Assembly: GCA_902805675.1 (NCBI GenBank)
Contig: CADCTA010000086.1
Span: 24,236 to 88,235, forward strand
DNA: 64,000 nt
Direction of reading: 5' to 3'
Origin: an uncultured Chthoniobacterales bacterium
GTDB taxonomy: Bacteria > Verrucomicrobiota > Verrucomicrobiia > Chthoniobacterales > UBA10450
The position numbers were made by a program, and so were the translations under genes. A model generated the notes under the pieces. That model did not search any database, was not told the DNA's origin, and was given only the letters and a program-made list of their open reading frames with translations. Shown in pieces: positions 16,139-25,292 of the stretch (the stretch's first letter is position 1; every line of letters starts with the position of its first letter).

Positions 16139-18496
16139 ATGAAGTTTTCAGTTAACTGGCTGCGCGAATTCGTCGACCTACCGGCGACCACAGAGGCGCT
16201 CGCCGACCTGCTCACGTTCGCAGGCGTAGAAATCGAAGGCGTCGAAGAACGCGGCGGCAACTTCGACAACGTCGTCGTCGCGCAGATCCGCGAGTCGGTT
16301 CAGCACCCGAACGCCGACCGCCTCAGCGTCTGCCAGGTAGACGACGGCAGCGGCACGAATCGCCAGATCGTCTGCGGCGCGAAGAACTACAAGGTCGGCG
16401 ACAAGGTGCCGCTCGCGGTGCCTGGCGCGGCGCTGCCGAACGGCCTCAAGATCAAGGCGAGCAAGCTTCGCGGCGTCGAGTCGCAGGGCATGCTTTGTAG
16501 CCCGAGTGAGCTCAAGGTGTCGGAAGACAGCGACGGACTGCTGATCCTCGGAGCCGACGCTCCGATCGGCGCGCCATTCGCATCACTTTATCAGCCGGAC
16601 ACAATTCTCGATGTCGAGATCACGCCGAATCGGCCGGATCTGCTCAGCTACTTCGGTCTCGCCCGCGAAACAGCGGCGCTGACGTCGAAGTCGGTGAAGC
16701 CGGTAAACGTCGACGCGAATGCTGCTGCCACGGGCGACGGCGTGACGATCCGCGCGTTGCGCGAGTGCCCGTTCTACTCCGCCCGCCGGATTGAGAACGT
16801 AACAGTCGGCCCGAGCCCATCGTGGTTGCGCACGAAGCTGGAAGCGTCCGGTATTCGCGCGATCAACAACATCGTCGACATCACCAACTACGTGATGCTT
16901 GAGGTCGGGCAGCCGTTGCACGCTTTCGATGCGGACAAGCTCGACGGCGCGATCGACGTTCGGCTGGCTACGCCGGGCGAGAAGTTCCTCGCGCTCGACG
17001 GAAAGACGTACCAGCTGAGCGAGCGCGATCTAATGATCGCTGACCAGGCGCGCGCGGTCGCAATCGGCGGCGTCATGGGTGGCGAGGATACAGGCGTCAC
17101 GAACAGCACCCGCAACGTGTTGCTCGAAGCCGCCTACTTCCTGCCGTCGAGCATCCGCCGCACGGCTCGCACGCTGAACCTGCCGAGCGACGCGAGCTAT
17201 CGCTTCGAGCGCGGCGTCGATCCCGGCATGACGTTGCGCGCTTCTGCGCGCGCTGCAGAACTCATCCAGCAGATCGCCGGCGGAACACCAGCAGCGGAGA
17301 TTTCCGTTGCCGGCGCGCCGCTTGAGCGTCCGACCGATGTGTCGCTGCGCTACGAGCGTTGCAACCAGCTGCTCGGCGTCACCGTTGGATCGCAGCAAGT
17401 CGACTCCATCCTTCAGCAGTTCGGACTCACCCGTTCGTCGGCCGGCACTGCTGACGCCAGCGTTTGGTCAGTTCCTAGCCACCGTCGTGACCTTCAGCGC
17501 GAAGTCGATCTGATCGAGGAAGTCGTCCGTGCATATGGAATCGACAAGATCGCACCTCGGCACCGCAGCCGCTTTACGCCGCAAAGCGATGCGGATCGAG
17601 CTGCCGATCTTCAAAGTGTGCTGCGTCAACGACTCGTCGCACTCGGTTTGTTCGAAGCGCGAACGTCGGCGCTGATTTCGCGCGCCGACGCGAGCACTTC
17701 CGCGCGTGGCGCTGTCGATCTCAAGAACCCGCTGAGTGAAGACCACGTCGCGTTGCGTCCGAGCCTTACGGCCGGTTTGCTCGATGTGCTGATGCGCAAC
17801 CAGAACATGGGCGCGAGCAGCATCCGATTGTTCGAGCTGGGTCGCGTCTTCGCTCCGCCGGACGCAACGGAGCGCCGCTCGTTAGGCTTGCTCTTCTCTG
17901 GCGAGACTGCGAGAGCACCGCACTGGCGCGCGACCGCGAAGCGCCAGCTGGATTTCTTCGATCTGAAAGGCGCAATCGAAGCGCTGCGCATTCCGGAGCT
18001 CGGTTTCCGGCGCGCGGAGCATCCGGCGTTCGCTCTTGCTGCCGAGATCACAGCCGCCGGTGAGGTGATCGGATTAGCCGGTCAACTCGCGACTGAACGT
18101 GCGACGCAGCTCGGCGCAGCGGCTCCGGTCTTCCTCGCCCAGATCGATCTCGAGCCGCTCTGCCAGTCGGCGCGAAGCGGCTGTCGTTACGAGGAGATCG
18201 ACAAGTATCCGGCAGTGTCGCGCGATATCGCGATGATCGTGCCCGAAGCGCTCAGCCACGTCGAAGTGGAGGGCGTTTTGGCCGCCGCAAATGAGCCGCT
18301 CGTGCAAAGCGTGCGGTTGTTCGATTTGTTCAGCGGCAGAGAAGGTTCTTCCGTCGGATCGGGAAAAAAATCCCTGGCTTACACGTTGACATACCGGGAC
18401 AAAAACCGGACACTCACCGGCGACGAAGTGACCGTAGTTCACACGCGGATTCGCGAGCGGTTGAAGAGCGAATTGGGAGCTGAACTACGGGAATAG
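16139..18496 (+). CDS. pheT: Phenylalanine--tRNA ligase beta subunit
   Basis: The 785-residue protein is typical of the bacterial long-form beta subunit. Domains in order are an EMAP-like tRNA-binding domain (about 40-150), the B3/B4 editing domain (about 205-370, with GVDPGMTLRA and YRFERG), and B5 (about 390-470). The pseudo-catalytic core (about 480-680) and a C-terminal anticodon-binding FDX-ACB domain (about 690-785, from KYPAVSRDIAMIVPE) follow. It hydrolyses mischarged Tyr-tRNA-Phe and positions the tRNA. It is followed immediately by the 6S RNA gene. Confidence 0.97.
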   Translation: MKFSVNWLREFVDLPATTEALADLLTFAGVEIEGVEERGGNFDNVVVAQIRESVQHPNADRLSVCQVDDGSGTNRQIVCGAKNYKVGDKVPLAVPGAALPNGLKIKASKLRGVESQGMLCSPSELKVSEDSDGLLILGADAPIGAPFASLYQPDTILDVEITPNRPDLLSYFGLARETAALTSKSVKPVNVDANAAATGDGVTIRALRECPFYSARRIENVTVGPSPSWLRTKLEASGIRAINNIVDITNYVMLEVGQPLHAFDADKLDGAIDVRLATPGEKFLALDGKTYQLSERDLMIADQARAVAIGGVMGGEDTGVTNSTRNVLLEAAYFLPSSIRRTARTLNLPSDASYRFERGVDPGMTLRASARAAELIQQIAGGTPAAEISVAGAPLERPTDVSLRYERCNQLLGVTVGSQQVDSILQQFGLTRSSAGTADASVWSVPSHRRDLQREVDLIEEVVRAYGIDKIAPRHRSRFTPQSDADRAADLQSVLRQRLVALGLFEARTSALISRADASTSARGAVDLKNPLSEDHVALRPSLTAGLLDVLMRNQNMGASSIRLFELGRVFAPPDATERRSLGLLFSGETARAPHWRATAKRQLDFFDLKGAIEALRIPELGFRRAEHPAFALAAEITAAGEVIGLAGQLATERATQLGAAAPVFLAQIDLEPLCQSARSGCRYEEIDKYPAVSRDIAMIVPEALSHVEVEGVLAAANEPLVQSVRLFDLFSGREGSSVGSGKKSLAYTLTYRDKNRTLTGDEVTVVHTRIRERLKSELGAELRE

Positions 18497-18530
18497 TTCT
18501 TTCAAATTTGCGGTCGAGAGATCGCCAAAA

Positions 18531-18714
18531 TTTTACCCTGCGATGTTCGAGATTACAGGTGTGATTCCCGGACCGATGTTTCATAACAAGGGGGCTTGGG
18601 CGTTAAGCAGAAGATGACATGCCTTAATTGGAAGTCAGACGCTGTGGCGCCGGTCACCCGCCCGTTACCGAAAGGGAACGGGATATCCTCCTAAACGGCA
18701 CCAGCGGGGTAAAA
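18531..18714 (+). ncRNA. ssrS: 6S RNA (SsrS)
   Basis: The 184-nt region has the 6S architecture. A terminal closing stem is formed by TTTTACCCTGC (18531-18541) and GCGGGGTAAAA (18704-18714). The 5' strand has GATGTTCG near the base. The central bubble pieces CGATGTTTCATAAC and GCCTTAATTGGA resemble the E. coli bubble strands CGATATTTCATACC and GCCTTAAAACTG. The RNA mimics an open promoter and sequesters housekeeping RNA polymerase in stationary phase. A terminator follows at 18724. No covariance search was run; the call is by eye but several independent elements agree. Confidence 0.88.
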
Positions 18715-18723
18715 AACTGTGAG

Positions 18724-18759
18724 CGCCCGGGCTGCGAAAGCGGCTCGGGCGTTTTGTTT
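18724..18759 (+). terminator. Rho-independent terminator of 6S RNA
   Basis: The 12-bp stem CGCCCGGGCTGC/GCGGCTCGGGCG (two G-U pairs) with a GAAA tetraloop is followed by TTTTGTTT. It lies 10 nt after the 6S closing stem. Confidence 0.92.
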
Positions 18760-18793
18760 CTGGCGCTGCGGAGCAACGCTGCTCGAGAGAAGA

Positions 18794-18911
18794 AACGTCC
18801 AACGCTCAACGTCCAGCTCTTCAATTCAGAAGTGCGCAGCGAGTCGCCTCGAGGTTTGGCAACGCTTTTCTGAATTGAACGTTGGACGTTGAACGTTGGA
18901 CGTTGAACGTT
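18794..18911. repeat. ACGTT-type repeat arranged as an inverted pair, copy C
   Basis: The left arm (18794-18831) contains AACGTCCAACGCTCAACGTC and ends TTCAATTCAGAA. The right arm (18868-18911) begins TTCTGAATTGAACGTTGGAC and continues GTTGAACGTTGGACGTTGAA. The two are reverse complements with one extra unit on the right. The right arm ends 10 bp before the carA start. Confidence 0.87.
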
Positions 18912-18921
18912 TGTCGCCAAC

Positions 18922-20073
18922 ATGCGCGCGATTCTCGCTCTCGAAGACGGCAGAGTTTTCGAAGGTGAGTCCTTTGGCGCGACCGGCACGCGTGTCGGCG
19001 AGGTCTGCTTCAACACCTCGATGACAGGCTACCAGGAGGTGCTGACCGATCCCTCGTACCGCGGACAGATCGTCGCGATGACGTATCCGCTGATCGGCAA
19101 CTACGGCACGAACGCGCTCGACCAGGAAAGCGCGGAGCCGCACGTGCGCGGCTTCGTCGTTGAAGAGCTCAGCGAAGCGCCAAGCAGTTGGCGATCGGAG
19201 CTGTCGCTCGATGAATATTTGCGCCGCTGGAACATCCCCGGCGTGCAGGGAATCGACACACGCGCGCTCACGCGGCATCTCCGCGAGCGCGGCGCGATGA
19301 AGGCCTGCGTGACGACCGAGACGATGTCAGAGAAGGAAGCGGTCGAGGAGGCGATCCGCGGCGAAGGCGTCGTCGGGATGGACTACGTGCGCGAAGTCAC
19401 GGCGCGTGAGCCTTACCGATGGGACCCGACTGACTCGCAGAGCCTGGTGTGGTCTGTGCCGCGCGGGCCCGCTGATGCAGAAATCGACGAGCACATCCTG
19501 CCGCCGGTGCGGCATCAGGTCGTCGCGTACGACTACGGCATGAAGGAAAACATCCTGCGTCGTCTGCGGCAGACTGGCTTCGGAGTGACCGTCGTGCCGG
19601 CCAGCACGACTGCCGATGAGGTGCTTGCGATGAATCCGGATGGAGTTTTTCTCTCCAACGGCCCCGGTGACCCGGCAGCTCTCGAATACGCGCACGAGGC
19701 GGTCCGCGGCCTGATGGGCAAGAAGCCGATCTTCGGCATCTGCCTTGGGCATCAGGTGCTCGGCTACGCCTTCGGCGGTCGGACGTTCAAACTGAAGTTT
19801 GGGCATCGTGGCGGCAATCAGCCGGTGCAGGACCTGAAGACGGGCAAGGTGGCGATCACGTCGCAGAATCACGGGTTCGCCGTCGACGCCGAGTCGCTCC
19901 CGTCCGAAGTCGAAGTCACGCATGTGAACCTGAATGACGGCACCGTAGAAGGTTTGCGGCACCGCGAGCTGCCGATCTTCAGCGTGCAGTATCACCCGGA
20001 AGCCGCGCCCGGGCCGAACGACGCCAGCTACTTCTTCAAGCAATTCGCCGACCTGATCGACGAGCAGCGCTAA
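18922..20073 (+). CDS. carA: Carbamoyl-phosphate synthase small (glutaminase) subunit
   Basis: The 383-residue protein has the CarA N-terminal domain ([20 protein letters not shown], with [17 protein letters not shown]). A class I glutamine amidotransferase domain follows, with nucleophile Cys in [13 protein letters not shown] (near residue 273) and the His/Glu pair in [11 protein letters not shown]. It hydrolyses glutamine to feed ammonia to CarB for pyrimidine and arginine synthesis. carB is not in the window. The stop overlaps the convergent glycosyltransferase stop by 4 bp. Confidence 0.97.
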   Translation: MRAILALEDGRVFEGESFGATGTRVGEVCFNTSMTGYQEVLTDPSYRGQIVAMTYPLIGNYGTNALDQESAEPHVRGFVVEELSEAPSSWRSELSLDEYLRRWNIPGVQGIDTRALTRHLRERGAMKACVTTETMSEKEAVEEAIRGEGVVGMDYVREVTAREPYRWDPTDSQSLVWSVPRGPADAEIDEHILPPVRHQVVAYDYGMKENILRRLRQTGFGVTVVPASTTADEVLAMNPDGVFLSNGPGDPAALEYAHEAVRGLMGKKPIFGICLGHQVLGYAFGGRTFKLKFGHRGGNQPVQDLKTGKVAITSQNHGFAVDAESLPSEVEVTHVNLNDGTVEGLRHRELPIFSVQYHPEAAPGPNDASYFFKQFADLIDEQR

Positions 20074-20786
20074 CGCCGCATCCTCATCGCGATCACTTCC
20101 TGCAGCATGTGCAGGCTGTCGTGCACGAAGTGGACCTTGCTGCCTTCGTGGTGATTCCAGCGCACCGGGATTTCACGCATCCGCAGGCCGGCGTGACGCG
20201 CTAGATACAGCAGCTCAACATCGAAACCAAACCCGTCGCTATGCGCCTTCGCGAGCACCGGCCGGAACGTCTCCAGCCGGAAGGCTTTGAAGCCGCATTG
20301 CGTGTCCCAGAACGGCAGCCCTGTCGAAACGCGCACCAGCAGATTGAAGACGCGCCCGCCCTGCTCACGCCCCCAAGACTGGCGCGTGCCGATGAGCCTG
20401 CGATCAAGCGCGCGCGAGCCAAAAGCCACGTCCAGCTGTCCGGCGTGGATCGGCTCGACGAGCTTGGAAGCTTCCTCGATCGGCGTCGAAAGATCGGCAT
20501 CTGAAAACAGCGCGATCGGCAGTGTGGCTGCGCGGAGCCCGTCCCGAACCGCGGCGCCTTTCCCGCGATTGGGCGAGTGCTGGATGAGACGACATTTGAT
20601 CGCGCCTGCGGTCGCGAACGCGTCCCGCACGACATCGGCGGTGCCGTCGCTGGATCCATCGTCGACCACGATGAGTTCGCTGCCGGGGCTCGTCGCCCGC
20701 AGGTAGCTGAGGGTCTGCACCAGCGTGTCGCCGATGCGCTGCGCCTCGTTATAGGCGGGGATGATAAGCGAAAAGGCGGGCAGCAT
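20070..20786 (-). CDS. Family 2 glycosyltransferase (dolichyl-phosphate glucosyltransferase-like)
   Basis: The 238-residue GT-A enzyme begins [18 protein letters not shown]. It has the nucleotide-sugar motif [13 protein letters not shown], the acceptor/metal motif [13 protein letters not shown], and the QCGFKAFR and [15 protein letters not shown] segments typical of the ALG5/DPM-like GT2 subgroup. These enzymes transfer a hexose to polyprenyl phosphate on the cytoplasmic face of the membrane. Acceptor and sugar are not determinable. It has no C-terminal membrane helices and no co-directional neighbour. Confidence 0.88.
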   Translation of the reverse strand: MLPAFSLIIPAYNEAQRIGDTLVQTLSYLRATSPGSELIVVDDGSSDGTADVVRDAFATAGAIKCRLIQHSPNRGKGAAVRDGLRAATLPIALFSDADLSTPIEEASKLVEPIHAGQLDVAFGSRALDRRLIGTRQSWGREQGGRVFNLLVRVSTGLPFWDTQCGFKAFRLETFRPVLAKAHSDGFGFDVELLYLARHAGLRMREIPVRWNHHEGSKVHFVHDSLHMLQEVIAMRMRR

Positions 20787-20931
20787 TCAAATGGCCGGCT
20801 GGCGGCACGTTGAGACGTAGCAAGCCGCCGGTTATTTACAACAACCACTCCGGTCTGCGCCGATTTACGGCGGGGCCCGCTCGGCACTTTCCCCTTTCCC
20901 GGCAATTGAACTGGGGCAACTTCCACGAGGC

Positions 20932-21786
20932 ATGGCCGAAGGCACGACCAGCAACGGCGAGGGCACGGAGCTCATCTCCGCCAACCCGGTTGCCGTCGTG
21001 CAAGGCGTGGGCCACCTCGGCCGTAGTTTCCTGGGCGAGATCGGGAGCATGTTCTGGTTCCTCATCAACACGGTCGCGGAAACGCTCGACAACATGCGGC
21101 GCGGCCGCGCTCCGTTCCGCGCCTCGAGCTTCTTTCGCCACACGGAGCGCGCCGGTGTTGGATCCGTGCCGCTCGTCGCGATGGTGTCGTTCTTCCTCGG
21201 CCTCACGATGGCCCTCCTCACTGGGTATCAGCTCGAGCGTTTCGGCACAGAGCGGCTCGTCCCCGGATTGGTCGCGATCGCGTTCACGCGCGAGCTTGGG
21301 CCGCTGCTCACCGGGATCATGCTGGCTGCGCGGATCGGCGCCGCGTTCACTGCGGAGCTCGGCACCATGGAAGTTTCCGAGGAAGTCGAAGCGATCGAGG
21401 CGATGGGCATCAGCCCGCTGCGCTTCCTCGTCGCGCCGCGGATTCTCGCGCTTGTCTCCTTGATGCCGTGCCTCGCGATCATCTCCAGCGTGGCGGCGAT
21501 CTTCGCTACTAGCCTGATCTCCCGCGCCTATTTCAGCATCGCGTGGGTCTACTTCACCGACCTGGTGCTCGCCAACTTGCTCATCCGCGACATCATCACC
21601 GGGCTGATCAAGAGCCTTCTCTTCGGCTTGCTCATTGGTGCGATCGCGTGTCACCGCGGGCTGAGTGTGAAGGGTGGCGCCGCCGGCGTCGGCACTTCCA
21701 CCACGTCGAGCGTCGTCACTGCCATCACGGCGGTCATCGCCTTCGATACCATCTTCAATATCGTCTACGTGATCTTCTTCCCATGA
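20932..21786 (+). CDS. mlaE: MlaE-family ABC lipid transporter permease
   Basis: The 284-residue permease has five to six predicted helices. The MlaE signature is seen in TRELGPLLTGIMLAARIGAA and FTAELGTMEVSEEVEAIEAM. With MlaF and MlaD it forms the inner-membrane complex that moves phospholipids between membranes, keeping outer-membrane asymmetry. The stop overlaps the mlaF start (ATGA). The N-terminal ~35 residues before the first helix are low in similarity to the family and may include a few extra residues. Confidence 0.92.
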   Translation: MAEGTTSNGEGTELISANPVAVVQGVGHLGRSFLGEIGSMFWFLINTVAETLDNMRRGRAPFRASSFFRHTERAGVGSVPLVAMVSFFLGLTMALLTGYQLERFGTERLVPGLVAIAFTRELGPLLTGIMLAARIGAAFTAELGTMEVSEEVEAIEAMGISPLRFLVAPRILALVSLMPCLAIISSVAAIFATSLISRAYFSIAWVYFTDLVLANLLIRDIITGLIKSLLFGLLIGAIACHRGLSVKGGAAGVGTSTTSSVVTAITAVIAFDTIFNIVYVIFFP

Positions 21787-22574
21787 GCGCGCCGACTCCG
21801 CACGTCGTCGAGCTGCGCAATCTGCGCCTCCAGTTCGAAGAGAAGAAAGTGCTCGATGACGTGTCGCTGATCGTCGAGCCGCTCGATCGCGTCGTCGTCA
21901 TGGGCCAGAGCGGCAGCGGGAAGAGCACCATCCTCCGGCTGATCCTCGGCATCCTCCCCCCGACGAGCGGCTCCGTCTTCTTCAAGCAATTCGAGATCTC
22001 GCGCCTGCCGCGGCGGAAGCTGCAGCAGATCCGCACGCGCATCGGGATGGTCTACCAGTACTCGGCGCTGCTGAGTTCGCGGAACGTCCGCGACAACATC
22101 GCCCTCCCCCTCGAGGAGCTGACGAAGAAGAGCCGCGACGAGATCGACCGCACCGTGGACGAAAAACTGGAGATGGTCGGCATGTCCGGCGTGAAGGATC
22201 AGATGCCGTCCGAGCTCAGCGGCGGCATGCGGAAGCGCATCAGCCTCGCGCGTGCGCTGGTCATGGATCCGGAATTGATTCTGTTCGACGAACCGTCAGC
22301 GGGCCTCGATCCGGTGATCAGCTCGGTGATCGATGAGCTCATCATCAGCCTGAGCGAGCAATCGAAGGTGACTTCGGTTATCGTGACGCACGAAATGGAC
22401 AGCGCGTTCCGCATTGGCACGAAGATGGCGATGTTGTATCGCGGAAAGATCATCGAAGTGGGCACACCCGAGCAGTTCCGGCAGTCGACGAACCCCGTCG
22501 TCGCGCAGTTCCTGAGCGGCAGTACTGAAGGCCCTATCCTGGAAGGAAGCGGAGATGCAGTTGCGCCGAAATGA
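21783..22574 (+). CDS. mlaF: MlaF-family ABC lipid transporter ATPase
   Basis: From the ATG at 21783 the product is 263 residues. It has Walker A MGQSGSGKST (about 40-49), a Q-loop, the ABC signature LSGGMRKRISLARAL with the MlaF-type GMRKR, and Walker B ELILFDEPSAGLDP. The switch His is in VIVTHEMDSAF. The open frame continues upstream to 21543, but that is another frame of mlaE. The coupling to mlaE (4-bp overlap) and mlaD (20-bp overlap) argues for one complex. Confidence 0.95.
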   Translation: MSAPTPHVVELRNLRLQFEEKKVLDDVSLIVEPLDRVVVMGQSGSGKSTILRLILGILPPTSGSVFFKQFEISRLPRRKLQQIRTRIGMVYQYSALLSSRNVRDNIALPLEELTKKSRDEIDRTVDEKLEMVGMSGVKDQMPSELSGGMRKRISLARALVMDPELILFDEPSAGLDPVISSVIDELIISLSEQSKVTSVIVTHEMDSAFRIGTKMAMLYRGKIIEVGTPEQFRQSTNPVVAQFLSGSTEGPILEGSGDAVAPK

Positions 22575-23619
22575 GATCCTGACAGGGCTGCTCGTGCTGT
22601 CCACCGTCGCCGTGCTGACGGGCATCCTGATTGTCCTCGGCGCGCCAGGCCTGTTCAAGCCGCTGGTCACGTACAAGATCTATTTGGATAACGCCGCTGG
22701 CATCAAACTCGGCGCCCCGGTGCTGCTCGCGGGCCGCAAGATCGGGCAGGTCGAAAGCCTGCATTCACCGGTGCCGCCTGAGGAAGGGGCGAATGTGGAT
22801 GCACGCGCGGACGCCGTTCGCCTGCCTGGTGCGAGCCCGACGCCGACGCCGGTCGCGAACAGGCCTAAATACGAGGCTCGAATCGACGTCCGGGTCGACA
22901 AAGATGCCGTCGTCTACAAAGACGCGCGGGCACGGTTGATCACCCTCGGCTTGCTCGGCGAGACAGCGATCGATTTCACCCAGGGCAACCAAAGCTCCGG
23001 GCGCGCAGACGATGGCGAAGCGTACGCCGGCGAACGCGTGCCCGACTTCGGTGAAGCGATCGCGAAGATGCTCGAGATCATTCAGCCGGTTGCTGCGGAA
23101 GCGACCCAGACGATGAAGGAACTTCAGACAACCGCGACCAACTTGAGCAAGATCACGGACGAGCAATCGCAGCTGAATATGGCGCTCGCGCAGATGCGCA
23201 CGGTTGCCGAAAACCTCACCACCATGACGGCGAGCGACAGCCCGCTTCAGCTCGCACTCAAGAACGTCGAAAGCATGAGCGGTAACCTGAACAAGATCAG
23301 CACCGACCTGACGGCGAACGACAACATCAACGTCACGCTGCAGAACTTCCGCGATTCGTCCGAGAAGCTGGAGTCGATGATGAACGACCTCGGTCCGGAT
23401 CTGAAGGCGACCGGTGATAATGTGCGGGCGCTCACGGACACGGTGAAACGGCAGCCGTGGCGTCTGGTTTGGCCGAGCACAAAACAGTATCCCGAGGATG
23501 CTGAGCGCGCCGCGAGTGGCGACACGATCACCGTGCGCAAATCAGCCAAAGCCCGTCGCGGCACTCCTCAGCCGACGGCAACACCGCGGCGGCGCGGTGT
23601 GATCTACACCAGCGAGTAG
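22555..23619 (+). CDS. mlaD: MlaD/MCE-domain lipid-binding protein
   Basis: The 354-residue protein has an N-terminal membrane anchor (about 9-30) and one MCE domain (about 40-145, beginning YKIYLDNAAGIKLGAPVLLAG). An insert of about 35 residues lies within the MCE domain, Pro- and Ala-rich near PPEEGANVDARADAV. A long helical, Thr/Asn/Leu-rich segment (about 180-300) may form a coiled channel in a hexamer, and a Lys/Arg-rich tail follows. It presents lipid in the periplasm for the MlaEF transporter. It overlaps mlaF by 20 bp. Confidence 0.9.
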   Translation: MQLRRNEILTGLLVLSTVAVLTGILIVLGAPGLFKPLVTYKIYLDNAAGIKLGAPVLLAGRKIGQVESLHSPVPPEEGANVDARADAVRLPGASPTPTPVANRPKYEARIDVRVDKDAVVYKDARARLITLGLLGETAIDFTQGNQSSGRADDGEAYAGERVPDFGEAIAKMLEIIQPVAAEATQTMKELQTTATNLSKITDEQSQLNMALAQMRTVAENLTTMTASDSPLQLALKNVESMSGNLNKISTDLTANDNINVTLQNFRDSSEKLESMMNDLGPDLKATGDNVRALTDTVKRQPWRLVWPSTKQYPEDAERAASGDTITVRKSAKARRGTPQPTATPRRRGVIYTSE

Positions 23620-23627
23620 CCGGTCGG

Positions 23628-24749
23628 CTACGCCGCAGCTTTCGCAGTCGCAAGCCGCTCCTGCAGAAACGCCATGACCGCGGCTTCCACCGAGCGGAGG
23701 TCCGGAAGATTCTGCGCCAGCGCCTCTTCCGTTTTGCGCTTCAGACCTTCGATCATGCTGCCGCTGAGATACGTCTCGAGCACAGCTGGATGCACGTAGC
23801 ACTTGCGGCACACGGCCGGCGTATTACCGAGGATTTTCGACACCGCCGTGATCGCATTCTTCACGTTGGCCTGGGCCTGCTTCTTCGTCTCGTAAGGATC
23901 GACGGCATTCAGCGCGACCGCCGCCAAAACCGTTCCGGCCCACGTCCGAAAATCCTTCGCCGTGAAATCCTCGCCGGTGATCTCGCGCAGGTAATCATTT
24001 ACATCCTGCGACTTGATGTCCTGGACCGTGCCGTCGTCGCATAGAAAGGCGAACAGCTCCTGACCAGGCAAGTCCTGCGCCTTCTTGACGATGCGCGCCA
24101 GGCGCCGATCGGCGACTTCGACCTCATGGTTTACGCCGCTCTTTCCGCGGAACTTGAAGCGAACTTTTGTCCCCTTCACATCGACATGCTTGTTCCGCAT
24201 GGTCGTTAGGCCATAGGAATTGTTCGTCCGCGCGTACTCCTCATTCCCGACGCGGATGAACGTCCGCTCCATGATGGAGACAATCGTGGCCAGCACCTTG
24301 TTCTTCGGCAGCCCTGGCAACGCGAGGTCCTCCTCGACGCGCTTGCGAATTTTCGGCAAAGCAGCGCCGAAGATCAGCATCTTGTCGTACTTGGTCTCGT
24401 CCCGCGCGTCGCGCCATTTCTCGTGATACCGATACTGCTTCCGGCCACGAGCATCGCGCCCGGTCGCCTGAAGGTGGCCGTTCGCCGTCGGACAGATCCA
24501 AACATCGGTGTACGCCGGCGGAACTGCGAGCCGCCTGATGCGCAGCAGACGCGTCTCGTCAGTGATCGGCTTCCCGTTCGCGTCGAAATACTCGAACTCG
24601 TCGCCCTTCTTCTTGCGCGTGTAGCCGGGCTGCTCGTCGCTCACATAGCGAAGCCCCGCTTCCTGCGCCGCCTCAGCGGGATCAGTAACGATCTGGAGGT
24701 CCGCGACCTTCTTCTTTTCCTGTTCTAGACTCGGGGCGGACGAGGGCAT
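23628..24749 (-). CDS. DNA topoisomerase IB
   Basis: The 373-residue protein is a bacterial/poxvirus-type topoisomerase IB. The N-terminal DNA-binding domain has the family segment LAVPPAYTDVWICPTANGHL. The catalytic domain has RVGNEEYARTNNSYGLTTMR, KDFRTWAGT and the nucleophile Tyr at about residue 318 in CRKCYVHPAV. The enzyme relaxes positive and negative supercoils by a 3'-phosphotyrosine intermediate. It is separated from DUF1844 by 81 bp and may be independently transcribed. Such enzymes occur in scattered bacteria and are not essential in those tested. Confidence 0.95.
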   Translation of the reverse strand: MPSSAPSLEQEKKKVADLQIVTDPAEAAQEAGLRYVSDEQPGYTRKKKGDEFEYFDANGKPITDETRLLRIRRLAVPPAYTDVWICPTANGHLQATGRDARGRKQYRYHEKWRDARDETKYDKMLIFGAALPKIRKRVEEDLALPGLPKNKVLATIVSIMERTFIRVGNEEYARTNNSYGLTTMRNKHVDVKGTKVRFKFRGKSGVNHEVEVADRRLARIVKKAQDLPGQELFAFLCDDGTVQDIKSQDVNDYLREITGEDFTAKDFRTWAGTVLAAVALNAVDPYETKKQAQANVKNAITAVSKILGNTPAVCRKCYVHPAVLETYLSGSMIEGLKRKTEEALAQNLPDLRSVEAAVMAFLQERLATAKAAA

Positions 24750-24830
24750 TTCACCCTCAGATACGCGCGGAGGTGGGTGTCAGGCTGCAAGTCGTTTGCA
24801 GCCAAAGCTCTGGTGCAGCGCAGGCGGACG

Positions 24831-25289
24831 CTAGGCGCCGTAGCTCTTGGTGAACTTCTTGCGCGACTCGCTCTCGCTCGGCGCTGGCGGCGGCGCGGAT
24901 GCCTCCGGCGCCTGCGCACTGTTCTCGTCGGAAGCCGAATTCGCGGCGACGGGCTCATCGGCAACCGGAGCAGGCCGCGATGGCATCGACGCGCCACCAC
25001 CCGGGGCGTGTTGCGACACCTCGACGAACGCCATCTGCAGATTCGAGAGCGTATTGCGGAGCACCGCAGCCTCTTCACTCGAGAGATTGCCGCGCGTCTT
25101 CTCCTGGATCATCGCGAGCTGGTCGATGAACATCCGCGCAACGTCGAGATTCACTTCACCCTGGCCGGTCTGCGGGTTCGGAATCTGCCCGAGGAAAAGC
25201 GCGGCATTCTGCGCCTGCATCATCACGAACTCGATGAATCGCTGCGTCATCTCGCCAGTCGTCTGCGTGTTGGTTTGAACTTCGGCCAT
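24831..25289 (-). CDS. DUF1844 domain protein
   Basis: The 152-residue protein is mainly a DUF1844 domain. The N-terminal RFIEFVMMQAQNAALFLGQI and LDVARMFIDQLAMIQEKTRG segments fit the family, and are followed by a helical SNLQMAFVEVSQH. The C-terminal third is Ala/Pro/Ser-rich and low in complexity. Function is unknown. It lies 3 bp downstream of the M16 peptidase stop, so is probably in the same operon with the Minf_1886 gene. Confidence 0.88.
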   Translation of the reverse strand: MAEVQTNTQTTGEMTQRFIEFVMMQAQNAALFLGQIPNPQTGQGEVNLDVARMFIDQLAMIQEKTRGNLSSEEAAVLRNTLSNLQMAFVEVSQHAPGGGASMPSRPAPVADEPVAANSASDENSAQAPEASAPPPAPSESESRKKFTKSYGA

Positions 25290-25292
25290 GGC

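Noticed and set aside
18628..18873. 81-residue ORF within and after the 6S RNA
   Set aside because: It runs through the 6S RNA 3' half, terminator and repeat; not a plausible protein.
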